A DNA stretch of 42,888 nucleotides from Candidatus Rokuibacteriota bacterium. Its GTDB lineage: Bacteria; Methylomirabilota; Methylomirabilia; Rokubacteriales; CSP1-6. Shown here one piece after another: positions 32,831 through 42,810 of the stretch. The translations under genes and the position numbers were made by a program. Each line of letters opens with the position of its first letter. Within the stretch, counting starts at the first letter, position 1. The notes below the pieces were generated by a model. It was given only the letters and a program-made list of their open reading frames with translations. It had not been told where the DNA came from and ran no database searches. Location of the stretch: the NCBI GenBank assembly GCA_016866775.1, contig VGLJ01000041.1, positions 1-42,888 on the forward strand, given 5' to 3'.

Positions 32831-33889
32831 TCATGGAACCACGACCACGGCCTCGGCGGACCGGCGGCTCTCGTTGGCGCGTGACGAGGTGTCCTGCGCG
32901 GTGACGGCGTAGCGCCACCGTCCCGCGGGCACGTCGCGGTCGGTGAACGTGGTGCCCGGGGCGGCAGTCGAGCCCACACGCTCGAAGGGGCCGTCGTCGC
33001 GGCCGCGATACACGATGTAGCGGCTCACGTCGGCATCGGCGCTGCCCATCCAGGCGAGGCGGACGGTGCCCGCGGAGGGAATCGCCACGAGCTCGGTCGG
33101 CGGCGCCGGCGGGGTGGTGTCGACCGCCATCCCGGTGACGCGCTCCGAGATCTCACTGCGCGCGGTCGCGCCTCGCGTGCTGCGCAGCGCGCGCACGCCG
33201 TACACGTGCGGACGATCGTTCTCCACGCCACGGTCGACGAAGCTCGTGGCGCCGGGCGCGGTCTGCGTGATGACGTCCGACGGCGCGTCCGGCCCCGGCG
33301 CGCGCAGGATCTGGTACACGAAGCGATCGCTCGCGGTCGTCCCGTCGACGAGCCGCGGCGCCGCGTCCCAGCTCAGACGCACCTCGCGGTCGCCCGGTGT
33401 CGCGCGAACCGCGGTGGGCGCCGCCGGCGGCGTGATTCGCGTGACCGTCAGGCGCGCGGAGGGCGCGCTGACGTGCCGGCGCGCGTCCTCGGCGAGCACG
33501 ACGTAGCTGTAGCGCCGGCCCGTGCTCGTCGCGGTGGTGTCGACGAACGTGAGCTTCTCGCCGGCGATGACCGCCGGCGCGGGATCGCCGGCGCGGATCG
33601 CCGCGATCTCGGCATAGCCGGCGATGCGGCCGTCCGTCGCCAGCGCCGGCTTCGGATCGCCGGTGCCGTCGTCGTCGGTGCGGAAGACGTGCAGGAGCGC
33701 CAGGTCGCGCAGGCGCACGTTGTCGGCGCGCCGCGTCGGGATCGTCCACGAAAGCTCGATCCCGCGATCGACGACCGCGCCGGTGAGATCGCCGACAGGC
33801 GCGGGCGCCACGCGCTCCGGCGGCAGCGGCACGCCGACGCGGCCGCACGCCGCGAGGGCCCAGAGCACGAGCCAGAGCGCGAGCTTCAC
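32831..33889 (-). CDS. Fibronectin type III-domain lipoprotein
   Basis: 352 residues from a GTG at 33887-33889 (GTGA overlap with the argH stop). N-terminal signal KLALWLVLWALAAC with a lipobox (LAAC, Cys at about 15), so it is probably anchored by lipid in the outer or inner membrane. The rest reads as three fibronectin type III repeats, with typical PxAPxxVxATPGDREVRLSWDA-like openings near residues 28, 155 and 255. Such repeats usually mediate protein or polysaccharide contact; no enzymatic domain is seen. Why it is translated from the argH message is not clear. Confidence 0.82.
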   Translation of the reverse strand: MKLALWLVLWALAACGRVGVPLPPERVAPAPVGDLTGAVVDRGIELSWTIPTRRADNVRLRDLALLHVFRTDDDGTGDPKPALATDGRIAGYAEIAAIRAGDPAPAVIAGEKLTFVDTTATSTGRRYSYVVLAEDARRHVSAPSARLTVTRITPPAAPTAVRATPGDREVRLSWDAAPRLVDGTTASDRFVYQILRAPGPDAPSDVITQTAPGATSFVDRGVENDRPHVYGVRALRSTRGATARSEISERVTGMAVDTTPPAPPTELVAIPSAGTVRLAWMGSADADVSRYIVYRGRDDGPFERVGSTAAPGTTFTDRDVPAGRWRYAVTAQDTSSRANESRRSAEAVVVVP

Positions 33890-35271
33890 GCCCCGTCGCC
33901 GACGAGACGGCGCGCGTCGGCGAGCGCGCGGCGCACCGCCTCGGGCGCCGTGCCGCCGGCGACGTTGCGCGCCGCGAGCGAGGCCTCGACGCTGAGTGCC
34001 TCATGGACGTCCGCCTCGATGAGCGGCGAGAACCGGCGCAGCTCCTCGAGCGACAGCGCCTCGAGCTCCTTCGTGCTCTCGATCGCGTGGCGCACGACGC
34101 GACCGACGATCTCGTGGGCCTCGCGGAACGGGACGTTCTTCCTCACGAGGTAGTCCGCCAGATCGGTCGCGGTCGCGTAATGCTCGCCGGCCGCGCGCCG
34201 CATGCGCTCGGCGCGGAACGTGAGGCTCGCCAGCATCGGCGGCGCCACGGTGAGGATCGCCTCGAGCGTGTCGACGGAGTCGAACCACGGCTCCTTGTCT
34301 TCCTGCATGTCCGAGTTGTAGGTGAGCGGCAGGCCCTTCATGGTGGTGAGCACGGCGACGAGGTTGCCGTAGAGCCGGCCGCTCTTGCCCCGGATCAGCT
34401 CCGCCACGTCCGGGTTCTTCTTCTGCGGCATGATCGACGACCCCGTCGCGAACGCGTCGGCGAACTCCACGAAGCCGAACTCCGACGTCGCCCACAGCGT
34501 GAGGTCGCCCGCGAGCCGCGAGCAATGCATGCCGATGACGGCCGCCCCCGCGAGGAACTCGATCACGTGGTCGCGGTCACTCACCGCGTCGAGGCTGTTG
34601 GCGCTGACGGAGTGGAAGCCGAGATCGCGCGCGAGCATGTCGCGGTCGATGGGAAACGCGGTGCCGGCCAGCGCGGCCGCGCCGAGCGGCATGACGTCCG
34701 CGCGCCGGGCGCAGTCGCTCAGGCGCTCGCGGTCGCGCTCGAGCATGAAGACGTACGCGAGCAGGTGATGCGCGAGCAGCACCGGCTGCGCGCGCTGCAG
34801 GTGCGTGTAGCCGGGCATCGCCACGTCGAGGCTCTCGGCGGCGCGGTCGACCAGCACGTGCTGCGTCTCGCGCAGGCCCTCGCGCGTCGCCGCGAGGATC
34901 TCGCGGAGATAGAGGCGCTCGTCGAGCGCGATCTGGTCGTTGCGCGACCGCCCGGTGTGGAGCTTGCCGCCGACCGGGCCCGCGAGCTCGATCAGCCGAC
35001 GCTCGATGTTCGTGTGGATGTCCTCGAGCTCGGGGCGGAACGTGAACGCGCCCGTCTCCAGCTCGTGCCGGACCCGCGCGAGGCCGTCGAGGATCGTGTC
35101 GCGCTCGGCGTCCGTGATCACGCCCGCGCGCGCGAGCGCGCGCGCCCACGCCATGCTGCCGGCGATGTCCTGCGGCCAGAGCCGCCGATCGAACGCGAGC
35201 GAGCCGGTGAACTTCTCCGCCGCGGGATCGGCGCCACCCCTGAAGCGGCCGCCCCACGTCTTCTTCAGCAT
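33886..35271 (-). CDS. argH: Argininosuccinate lyase
   Basis: 461 residues. It cleaves argininosuccinate to arginine and fumarate in arginine synthesis. N-terminus MLKKTWGGRFRGGADPAAEKFTGS is classic; HTGRSRNDQIALDERLYLRE, GYTHLQRAQPVLLAHHLLAY, and the superfamily signature GSSIMPQKKNPDVAELIRGK (with the catalytic serine of the flexible loop) are all present. Length is normal. ATG at 35269-35271 overlaps the plsC 3' end by 7 nt. No argG is in the window. Confidence 0.96.
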   Translation of the reverse strand: MLKKTWGGRFRGGADPAAEKFTGSLAFDRRLWPQDIAGSMAWARALARAGVITDAERDTILDGLARVRHELETGAFTFRPELEDIHTNIERRLIELAGPVGGKLHTGRSRNDQIALDERLYLREILAATREGLRETQHVLVDRAAESLDVAMPGYTHLQRAQPVLLAHHLLAYVFMLERDRERLSDCARRADVMPLGAAALAGTAFPIDRDMLARDLGFHSVSANSLDAVSDRDHVIEFLAGAAVIGMHCSRLAGDLTLWATSEFGFVEFADAFATGSSIMPQKKNPDVAELIRGKSGRLYGNLVAVLTTMKGLPLTYNSDMQEDKEPWFDSVDTLEAILTVAPPMLASLTFRAERMRRAAGEHYATATDLADYLVRKNVPFREAHEIVGRVVRHAIESTKELEALSLEELRRFSPLIEADVHEALSVEASLAARNVAGGTAPEAVRRALADARRLVGDGA

Positions 35272-35927
35272 AGGAGCGCGGCGATGTCGTCCATGATCCG
35301 CTGCGTGGTCGCGAGCCGCGCGGCCCGGCCGTCCGCGCGCGCGAATCGTCGCGGCGCGCCGAAGCGCACGGCCAGCGGATGCCGACGCGGGACGTAGCCG
35401 CGACGACCGACGAGCGCCGCGTAGGTCCCGCGGATGCCCACGGGGACGACCGGCGCGCCGGATCTCAGCGCGAGGAGACCGACACCCGGGAGCCCCGCCT
35501 CGAGACGCCCGCGCACGCTGAACGGTCCTTCGGGAAAGATGCCGACCGCGTGGCCGTCACCGAGCGCGCCGATCGCGCGGCGGAGCGCCCCGACGTCGGG
35601 GCGCGAGAGGTTCAGCGGGATCGAGCCGATGTGGCGATGGAGCATCGGATGCAACGGCGTGGCGCGCCAGACGCGCGGCATGACGAGAAACGCGATCGGC
35701 CGGGTCGCGGCCGCCGCGAGCACGACGCCGTCGAGATAGTTGTGATGATTGGCCGCGACGAGCACCGGCCCCGCGGACGGTAGATGCTCGAGGCCTTCCA
35801 CCCGGAAGTCGAAGAGCCGCTCGAGCACCCGGCGAAGCGGATCGCGGAGCAGGCGATAGAGCAGCGGAACGACCGGAAGCGGAGACACGCGTGCGACGTT
35901 CGCCGGGAGCGTTGTCGTCCGCGCCAT
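35265..35927 (-). CDS. plsC: 1-acyl-sn-glycerol-3-phosphate acyltransferase (PlsC-like)
   Basis: 220 residues. Transfers an acyl chain to lysophosphatidic acid or a related lipid at the inner membrane. The HX4D catalytic motif lies in AANHHNYLDG (about 58-67), and the substrate-binding block is IFPEGPFSVRG. VVPVGIRGTY is the fourth conserved motif. Protein is short but complete for the family; one hydrophobic stretch near the N-terminus (LLYRLLRDPLRRVLERLF) may be a membrane-surface helix. ATG at 35925-35927, with TATAAA 9 nt upstream, so its message could be nearly leaderless. Confidence 0.85.
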   Translation of the reverse strand: MARTTTLPANVARVSPLPVVPLLYRLLRDPLRRVLERLFDFRVEGLEHLPSAGPVLVAANHHNYLDGVVLAAAATRPIAFLVMPRVWRATPLHPMLHRHIGSIPLNLSRPDVGALRRAIGALGDGHAVGIFPEGPFSVRGRLEAGLPGVGLLALRSGAPVVPVGIRGTYAALVGRRGYVPRRHPLAVRFGAPRRFARADGRAARLATTQRIMDDIAALLC

Positions 35928-35935
35928 TTCCGGCG

Positions 35936-35941
35936 TTTATA
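35936..35941 (-). promoter_or_regulatory. Putative -10 element (extended, TGC-TATAAA) for plsC
   Basis: TGCTATAAA on the minus strand between mltG and plsC; the TATAAA ends 8 nt before the plsC ATG. The TG at the extended -10 position may make a -35 unnecessary. A start site at the normal distance would leave no leader. Confidence 0.4.
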
Positions 35942-35949
35942 GCACGCGC

Positions 35950-36945
<996 letters not shown>

Positions 36946-36956
36946 GATCTTCTTGA

Positions 36957-36964
36957 TGTATACT
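36957..36964. promoter_or_regulatory. Overlapping divergent -10 elements between mltG and rpoA
   Basis: TGTATACT contains TATACT toward rpoA (36959-36964) and TATACA toward mltG (36962-36957). The mltG start is 11 nt from its box, so near-leaderless; rpoA has about 49 nt from its box to the ATG and a strong ribosome-binding site (AGAGGGGG). The two promoters would compete for the same DNA. Confidence 0.4.
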
Positions 36965-37013
36965 AAACGGCCGGGCCACCGCGAGCGCCCGCAATTCCGC
37001 AGAGGGGGTCTTC

Positions 37014-38003
37014 ATGCAGGAGCTCCAGCTCCCCACCAGTCACGAGTGGGCCGTCCAGGACGGTGCCTACGGCAAGCTCAGCATCGGCGAGTTCGAGCCG
37101 GGCTTCGCGCTGACCGTCGGCAACGCCTACCGGCGCGTCCTGCTCTCCGCGATCCACGGGGCCGCGCCCACGTGGGTCAAGATCGAGAACGTCCTCCACG
37201 AGTTCTCCCACCTTCCCGGCGTCGTCGAGGACACGCTGGACGTCATGATGAACCTCCGCAAGGTCGTGTTCGCGCTCCACGTGAACCGTCCGAAGATCCT
37301 CCGGATGCGGTCGCAGGGCCCCGGCACCGTGAAGGCGGGCGATTTCGAGCCGGATGCGGACGTCGAGATCCTCACGCCGGACGTCCTGCTCGCGAGCCTC
37401 GACAAGGACGGCATCCTCGAGATGGAGGTCTGCATCGAGCGCGGCCGCGGGTACGTCCCGGCCGAGAAGCGCGAGCCCGAAGCGCTGCCGATCAACGCGA
37501 TCCTGCTCGACGCCGACTTCTCCCCGGTCAAGCGCGTGAACATCCACGTGGAGCCGGTCGGCGCGCGCGAGCGGCTCGCCCTCGAGGTGTGGACGGACGG
37601 CAGCGTCGCGCCCACGGCCGCCGTCGGCGAGGCCGCCGCGATCCTCGAGGATCACTTCGAGCTGCTGACCCACTTCCCCGAGGCGGTGACCCAGGAAGAG
37701 GAGGTCGTCTCCGACGAGCTGCGCCCGCGCGTGGAGATGAACGAGAACCTCTTCCGCAACGTCGACGAGCTGGAGCTGTCCGTCCGCGCGTCGAACTGCC
37801 TGAAGACCGCGAACATCCGCACGATCGCCGACCTCGTGCAGAAGACCGAGCCGGAGCTCCTCAAGACGAAGAACTTCGGCAAGAAATCGCTGAACGAGAT
37901 CAAGACGATCCTCGGGGAGATGGGGCTCTCGCTCGGCATGCGGCTCGATGCCGAGGAGCTCGACCGCCTGCGCTCGCAGTTCGAGCGCACCTACGAGGCC
38001 TGA
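37014..38003 (+). CDS. rpoA: RNA polymerase alpha subunit, in an atypical location
   Basis: 329 residues, normal length. The N-terminal assembly domain has the dimer motif [13 protein letters not shown] (bacterial consensus NSLRRVLLSSLPG), plus [18 protein letters not shown] and [12 protein letters not shown]. The loop usually reading VENTRVGQRTDYDKL is here shortened to [12 protein letters not shown]. The C-terminal DNA-binding domain is fully conserved: [12 protein letters not shown] holds the arginine and asparagine that contact UP elements, and [15 protein letters not shown] are present. It is not flanked by rpsD/rpsK/rplQ but by mltG and a pilin gene, so it is either a relocated or a second rpoA. 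Confidence 0.93.
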   Translation: MQELQLPTSHEWAVQDGAYGKLSIGEFEPGFALTVGNAYRRVLLSAIHGAAPTWVKIENVLHEFSHLPGVVEDTLDVMMNLRKVVFALHVNRPKILRMRSQGPGTVKAGDFEPDADVEILTPDVLLASLDKDGILEMEVCIERGRGYVPAEKREPEALPINAILLDADFSPVKRVNIHVEPVGARERLALEVWTDGSVAPTAAVGEAAAILEDHFELLTHFPEAVTQEEEVVSDELRPRVEMNENLFRNVDELELSVRASNCLKTANIRTIADLVQKTEPELLKTKNFGKKSLNEIKTILGEMGLSLGMRLDAEELDRLRSQFERTYEA

Positions 38004-38018
38004 TCGACCGACTCACAT

Positions 38019-38080
38019 GGGGGGTGCGGGACGCACCCCCCAAGCCCCCCACGCTCCGGGCCGGGAGTGAATCCCGGCCC
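38019..38080 (+). terminator. Tandem hairpins downstream of rpoA
   Basis: Two perfect hairpins follow the rpoA stop: 38019-38028 with 38032-38041 (10 bp, 3-nt loop, arms GGGGGGTGCG), and 38058-38066 with 38072-38080 (9 bp, 5-nt loop, arms GGGCCGGGA). Neither has a T-tract. Together they look like the 3' end of the rpoA transcript. The first has G6 runs like the 8273-8304 hairpin. Confidence 0.55.
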
Positions 38081-38209
38081 TCCGCGAGTGCCTCGCCAGC
38101 CTGTCATCCGGACTGCCGGAGAACGTCACTTCCCTGGCGTCCGCCGGCGTCCGCTGACCGCCAACCCCCTGATTTCCCGAGAGCTGGCGGTACTTGGCCC
38201 ATGTTCTGC

Positions 38210-38215
38210 TACTTT
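38210..38215 (+). promoter_or_regulatory. Possible extended -10 for the prepilin gene
   Basis: TGC-TACTTT, with TACTTT ending 7 nt before the GTG at 38223, again placing transcription start next to the start codon. Between the rpoA hairpins and this box there is a 7-bp dyad ACCGCCA (38157-38163) / TGGCGGT (38185-38191) and no gene. Confidence 0.3.
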
Positions 38216-38222
38216 TGGGTGC

Positions 38223-38609
38223 GTGGCCAGGCACCTGCGAAATCGGCGCGGCTTCACCGTCATCGAGCTGATGGTGGTGGTCGCGGTGATCGCGATTCTC
38301 GCCGCGATCGCGATGCCGCTCTACGCGAACGTGCAATCGCGCGTCCGCATCACCAAGGCCCGGGCGGATCTCCGGACGATCGCGTCGGCCGTCACGACGT
38401 ATCAGGCTCGCCTCGGCTCGCTGCCGGCCACCCTGGACGATCTCACCATCACGGTGGCCGATACGAGCGGCGCCGCCGTCGGGCCCTTTCTCGCGGGGGT
38501 GCCGGCAGCGCCGGCGACGTGGTCGTACGGGTCGCTCTACACCGTCAACGCCAACGGCACATTCACGCTGACGGCGACCGGCGACGGCACCGTCATCACA
38601 CTGCCCTAG
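38223..38609 (+). CDS. Type IV prepilin-like (pseudopilin) protein
   Basis: 128 residues from the GTG at 38223. A short basic leader (MARHLRNRRG) ends in glycine before FTVIELMVVVAVIAILAAIAMPLY, the classical N-methylation cleavage site and hydrophobic helix with the conserved glutamate at +5. The C-terminal part (QSRVRITKARADLRTIASAVTTYQ, then a short beta region) resembles GspG/PilA-type minor pilins, without the usual cysteine pair. It could belong to a type IV pilus, a type II secretion pseudopilus or a competence pilus. comEA and comEC are nearby on the other strand, consistent with DNA uptake. It lies 5 bp from the dapL stop. Confidence 0.85.
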   Translation: MARHLRNRRGFTVIELMVVVAVIAILAAIAMPLYANVQSRVRITKARADLRTIASAVTTYQARLGSLPATLDDLTITVADTSGAAVGPFLAGVPAAPATWSYGSLYTVNANGTFTLTATGDGTVITLP

Positions 38610-38614
38610 AGGCG

Positions 38615-39850
38615 TTAGCGGGCGAGCTTGGTGCGGATCCGCTCCACGGCCTCCTCGGTCTGGTCGCGCTGACCGAAGGCGGTGAGGCGGAGGTAGCCTT
38701 CACCCGCCGGGCCGAATCCCGCGCCCGGCGTGCTCACCACGTGGGCCTCGTGGAGGAGCTTGTCGAAGAAGCCCCAGGAGTCGAGGCCGGCGGGCGTCTT
38801 CACCCAGATGTACGGCGCGTTCTTCGCGCCGTAGACCGTGAGCCCGATCGCTTCCATGCCCTCACGGATGATTCGCGCGTTCTCCATGTAGAAGTCGATC
38901 AGGGCCTTGACTTGCTGCTGGCCTTCAGGCGTGTACACGGCCGCGGCGCCGCGCTGGATGATGTACGGCGTCGCGTTGAACTTCGTCGACTGGCGGCGGA
39001 ACCAGAGTGAATTGAGGCTCACCGGCTCGCCCTTCGGCCCGCGTCCCGAGAGCTCCTTCGGCACGATCGCGTACGCGCAGCGCACGCCGGTGAAGCCGGC
39101 GGTCTTCGAGTAGCTGCGGAACTCGATCGCGCACTCGCGCGCGCCCTCGATCTCGTAGATCGAGTGCGGCACGTCGGGCTCGCGGATGTACGACGCGTAG
39201 GCCGCGTCGTAGAGGATCACCGCCTGCTCGCGTCGCGCGTAGTCGACCCAGGTCTTGAGCGCGTCGGGCCGCAGCACCGCGCCGGTCGGATTGTTCGGAT
39301 AGCAGAGATAGATCAGGTCGACGTGCCGGTCCGGGAGCGCGGGCCGAAAGTTGTTCTCCGCCGTGCACGGCATGTACACGAAGCCGGCGTAGCGGCCGCG
39401 CTCGTCGGGCACGCCCGACCGCCCGGCCATCACGTTCGAGTCGACGTAGACCGGGTACACCGGATCCATGAGCGCGACCACCGCGTCGGCGGCGAAGATC
39501 TCCTGGATGTTCCCGGAGTCCTGCTTGCCGCCGTCGCTCACGAAGATCTCGTCGGGCGCCAGCTTCACTCCGCGCGGCGCGTAGTCGTGCCGCGCGATCA
39601 GCTCGAGCAGGAACTCGTAGCCCGTCTCGGGGCCGTAGCCCTTGAACGTCTCCCGGCGCGTCATCTCGTCGGTGGCGGCATGGAGCGCCGCGATCACCGC
39701 GGGCGGCAGCGGCTGCGTGACGTCGCCGATGCCGAGGCGGATCAGCTTCGCGCCAGGATTGGCGTCCTGGAACGCCTTCACGCGCTTGGCGATGTCGGAG
39801 AAGAGATAACTGCTCTTGAGCTTGAGGTAGTTGTCGTTGACGCGCGCCAT
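38615..39850 (-). CDS. dapL: LL-diaminopimelate aminotransferase
   Basis: 411 residues, fold-type I PLP aminotransferase. It converts tetrahydrodipicolinate with glutamate directly to LL-DAP, bypassing the acylated intermediates. [20 protein letters not shown] at the N-terminus is the DapL hallmark; [42 protein letters not shown] and [16 protein letters not shown] with the PLP lysine are present. With dapA, dapB and the lysA-like gene it makes up most of the DapL route (dapF is not seen). ATG at 39848-39850, 10 nt after comEC. It thus lies at the end of the competence cluster. Confidence 0.95.
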   Translation of the reverse strand: MARVNDNYLKLKSSYLFSDIAKRVKAFQDANPGAKLIRLGIGDVTQPLPPAVIAALHAATDEMTRRETFKGYGPETGYEFLLELIARHDYAPRGVKLAPDEIFVSDGGKQDSGNIQEIFAADAVVALMDPVYPVYVDSNVMAGRSGVPDERGRYAGFVYMPCTAENNFRPALPDRHVDLIYLCYPNNPTGAVLRPDALKTWVDYARREQAVILYDAAYASYIREPDVPHSIYEIEGARECAIEFRSYSKTAGFTGVRCAYAIVPKELSGRGPKGEPVSLNSLWFRRQSTKFNATPYIIQRGAAAVYTPEGQQQVKALIDFYMENARIIREGMEAIGLTVYGAKNAPYIWVKTPAGLDSWGFFDKLLHEAHVVSTPGAGFGPAGEGYLRLTAFGQRDQTEEAVERIRTKLAR

Positions 39851-39857
39851 GGGGCGG

Positions 39858-39863
39858 ATGCTA
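39858..39863 (-). promoter_or_regulatory. Possible -10 element for dapL
   Basis: TAGCAT on the minus strand ends 7 nt before the dapL ATG and contains the comEC stop codon. Weaker match than the other boxes, listed because of the shared spacing. Confidence 0.25.
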
Positions 39864-42215
39864 ACACATCGCTTCCGGGTCGACGCACCACCGCTCGCGC
39901 GCGTGGCTCGCCCACGTCGTGACGGTCAGCACGCGCCCGTCGGTCTCGAAGAGCAGCGCGCCGTCGCGATCGGTGCGAAGCACCCGCGCGCCCGCCGCGT
40001 CGAGGCGCGCGAGCACGTCCGGATCGGGATGGCGATACGGATTGCGCGCGCCGACGGAGATCGCGGCGATCGCCGGGTTGACGGCCGCGAGGAACGGCGC
40101 GGTGCTGCTGTCGCGCGCACCGTGATGCGCGACCTTGAGGACGGTTGCGCCGAGCGGGGTGCCGCTGACGGCGAGCGCACGCTCGACGCCGCCGGGGATG
40201 TCCGACGCGAGCAGGAAGGTCGTCGCGCCGTAGTCGACGCGGAGGACCTGCGCCCGTTCGTTGGCGTGCGCGCGGTCACGGTTCGCCGCGCGCACGTCCG
40301 GCGACAACCCGGTGATCACGGCGCCGCCGAGCTCGCGCGGCGTCGCGAGATCGACGGCGGTCCACGCTTCGGCGCCGGGAAACCTGGCGCGCACCGCCGC
40401 CATGCCACCCGCGTGGTCCGCGTGGTCGTGCGTGACGACGGTGGCGGTGACGCGCAGCCATCCGCGCCACCAGAGGTACGGAGCGACGACCCGCTCGCCC
40501 GTGTCGAGGCGTCCCGCGCCGCCGGGCCCGGCATCGACCACGAGCGCGCCGCCGCTCGGCCCTTCGATGACGAGCGCGTCGCCCTGGCCGACGTCGAGGA
40601 CGGCGACGCGCAGCCAGCCATCGGCCGGCCGCAGGAGCGGCCACGCGGCGAGCGCGATCGAGACCACGAGCGTGATGCCGCCCGCTGCGAACGTCAGGCG
40701 CGCTGCGCCTGGATGCGCGGGCCGCATCCGCCACGCGATCACCGCGAGGAGGAGCGCGCTCGCATACGTCACGACCGCCGACGCCGGTGGCGACGGGGCG
40801 TACACGAGCGCCCCCGGGACCGCCGCCGCGAGCGCGACCACGACGCGCAACGCGATGAGCGCCGGCCACACGGCGTCGAACGCGAGCTGCGCCGCGGCGT
40901 CCCAGACGAAGGCGAGCGCGGCGCCCGCGAGGCCGACGACCGTGGCGACGGCCGCCAGCGGCACGGCGGCGAGATTCGCCACCAGCGCGACCAGCGAGAC
41001 CTGGTTGAAGTGCGTGAGTGTGATCGGGAGGACCGCGGCCTGCGCCGCGGCGCTGACGGTGAGCGCTCCGAGGACGACGTTGCGCGGGTGGGGTGCCAGC
41101 ACGATGCCGCCCGTCGCGGCGAACGAGAGCTGGAATCCGGGCTCGAGCAGATCGCTCGGCCGCACCGCGAGGATCACGAGCGCGGCGGCGGCGAGGCTGT
41201 TCAGCACCGCGGCGTCGCGATCGAGCAGCAGGGCGGCGAGCACCAGCAGCGCCATGACGACCGCACGGAGCACGGAGGCCTGCGGGCCGACGACCGCACC
41301 GAAGCCGATGACGACGACGGCCGCCGCGCCCGCGGCGACGCGCCGACCGAACCCGATCAGCCGTGCGAGCAGGAAGACGGCCGACGCGACGATCGCGACG
41401 TTGAACCCGGAGACCGCGAGGACGTGGTAGACGCCGGCGCGACGGAATCCCTCGTCGATCTCCCCTGGCAGCGCTCGCCGTTCACCGAGCAGGAGCCCGG
41501 CGAGCAGCGCGCTTGAGGCGGGCGGCAGCGCGCGGTCGATCGCCTCGACCGCGTGCCGGCGAATCTCGACGTGCCAGGGCGGTGCCGGCGCGTCGAGCAC
41601 GACGAGGTCCTCGACGCGCGCCGATCCGGTGACGTGGATCCCGTCGCGCGCCAGCCGTGCGGCGTAGTCGAAGCCGCCGGGATTGCGGAACCCGACAGGC
41701 TGCTGCAGCCGTGCCGGCACGCGGACGCGCTGGCCGACGCTCAGCTCGCCGGCGGGCACGACGCTGGCGGTGTCGTTGCGACCTTCGCCATAGGCGATGA
41801 GCTGGAGTCGTCCGCTTCGCCGCTCGTCGTCGATCTGCTCCACGTCGACGACCAGGCGCACGCGCCCGGGTGCGGGAAGCGGTGTCGCCGTGATACGGCC
41901 GGTGACTCCGGCCTGGATCGGCAGCGGAAGACGCGCGATGTGGTCCGGTGCGTGCGGCGCCGGCGTCGCGCGCAGCGCGCCGAGCGCGATGACCGCGCCG
42001 ACCACCGCCATACCCGCGGGCGCCAGGCGGCGCGTGACGATTCCGGCGAAGGCGATGGCGCTGGCGCCGAGCCACGACACCCACGCCGTCGCGCCGGCGA
42101 GCAATGGTGCGATGGCAATCCCCACCGCGAGCGCGATCGCCAGCGGCACGAGGGGCATGGCCGCCCACGACCCGAAGCTCGTGGGACGGTGCGCGCCGTC
42201 ACGCTCGGCGCTCAC
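39861..42215 (-). CDS. comEC: DNA internalisation competence protein ComEC/Rec2
   Basis: 784 residues from a GTG at 42213-42215 overlapping the comEA stop (GTGA). An N-terminal membrane pair and DUF4131-type soluble part come first, then the Competence domain ([20 protein letters not shown], near 260) with many membrane segments. The C-terminal metallo-beta-lactamase-like domain has [13 protein letters not shown], the HxHxDH metal site. It would form the inner-membrane channel and nuclease for single-strand DNA uptake. Full length. Confidence 0.93.
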   Translation of the reverse strand: MSAERDGAHRPTSFGSWAAMPLVPLAIALAVGIAIAPLLAGATAWVSWLGASAIAFAGIVTRRLAPAGMAVVGAVIALGALRATPAPHAPDHIARLPLPIQAGVTGRITATPLPAPGRVRLVVDVEQIDDERRSGRLQLIAYGEGRNDTASVVPAGELSVGQRVRVPARLQQPVGFRNPGGFDYAARLARDGIHVTGSARVEDLVVLDAPAPPWHVEIRRHAVEAIDRALPPASSALLAGLLLGERRALPGEIDEGFRRAGVYHVLAVSGFNVAIVASAVFLLARLIGFGRRVAAGAAAVVVIGFGAVVGPQASVLRAVVMALLVLAALLLDRDAAVLNSLAAAALVILAVRPSDLLEPGFQLSFAATGGIVLAPHPRNVVLGALTVSAAAQAAVLPITLTHFNQVSLVALVANLAAVPLAAVATVVGLAGAALAFVWDAAAQLAFDAVWPALIALRVVVALAAAVPGALVYAPSPPASAVVTYASALLLAVIAWRMRPAHPGAARLTFAAGGITLVVSIALAAWPLLRPADGWLRVAVLDVGQGDALVIEGPSGGALVVDAGPGGAGRLDTGERVVAPYLWWRGWLRVTATVVTHDHADHAGGMAAVRARFPGAEAWTAVDLATPRELGGAVITGLSPDVRAANRDRAHANERAQVLRVDYGATTFLLASDIPGGVERALAVSGTPLGATVLKVAHHGARDSSTAPFLAAVNPAIAAISVGARNPYRHPDPDVLARLDAAGARVLRTDRDGALLFETDGRVLTVTTWASHARERWCVDPEAMC

Positions 42216-42670
42216 GGGCCGAGCGCGATCGCGGACGCCAGCTTCTCGAGCTTCGCGCGGCCCAGGCCGCGAACGCGCCGCAGGTCGTCGACCGACGCGA
42301 ACGGCCCGTCGCGCTCGCGCGCCTCGACGATGCGCGAGGCGAGGACGGCGCCGATCCCCGGCAGCGCGCGGAGCTCGTCTTCACTCGCGCGGTTGACGTC
42401 GACGGGCTGCGCCGGCGGGATGCCTTTCGTCGGCGCCGAACCGTTCCGGGGCGCGGCGCCGGTCGCGGGCGCCGGCGACACGCGGCGCCCCGGCTGCGCG
42501 AGCGGAAGCTCATCCACGGTGGGCCGCGACGGTGTGACGACGCGATCGAGGCGCTCGAGTCGCGCGGCGAGCTCGGGATATGCGCGCCGCCAGTGCCCGA
42601 CGCCGAGGCCGATTCCGGCGACGAGCACGACGATGAGGAGCACGATGAGCTGCGGCCGCGTGTAGAGCAT
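42212..42670 (-). CDS. comEA: ComEA-like helix-hairpin-helix protein
   Basis: 152 residues from the ATG at 42668-42670; a second ATG at 42695-42697 would add nine residues and has no better ribosome-binding site. One N-terminal membrane helix (LIVLLIVVLVAGIGLGVG), a proline-rich linker, and a C-terminal HhH domain: VDVNRASEDELRALPGIGAVLASRI and DLRRVRGLGRAKLEKL. This binds incoming duplex DNA at the periplasmic face and passes it to ComEC. The gene overlaps comEC by 4 nt. Confidence 0.87.
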   Translation of the reverse strand: MLYTRPQLIVLLIVVLVAGIGLGVGHWRRAYPELAARLERLDRVVTPSRPTVDELPLAQPGRRVSPAPATGAAPRNGSAPTKGIPPAQPVDVNRASEDELRALPGIGAVLASRIVEARERDGPFASVDDLRRVRGLGRAKLEKLASAIALGP

Positions 42671-42810
42671 GACTGCGACCGTGCCACGCGCGCCCATGGC
42701 ACTGCTAGAGTGCAAAATCTGATACGGGCAGTCGCGACCTGCGAGCGACACGTGGACGGGCACGTACGGTAAGCGTGGAGCGCGCCGCGGGGTGGGGCGG
42801 CGGCCGGGCG

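Noticed and set aside
38067-38222. N-terminal extension of the prepilin to 38067
   Set aside because: The extra 52 residues run through the rpoA terminator hairpin and would destroy the short basic prepilin leader.
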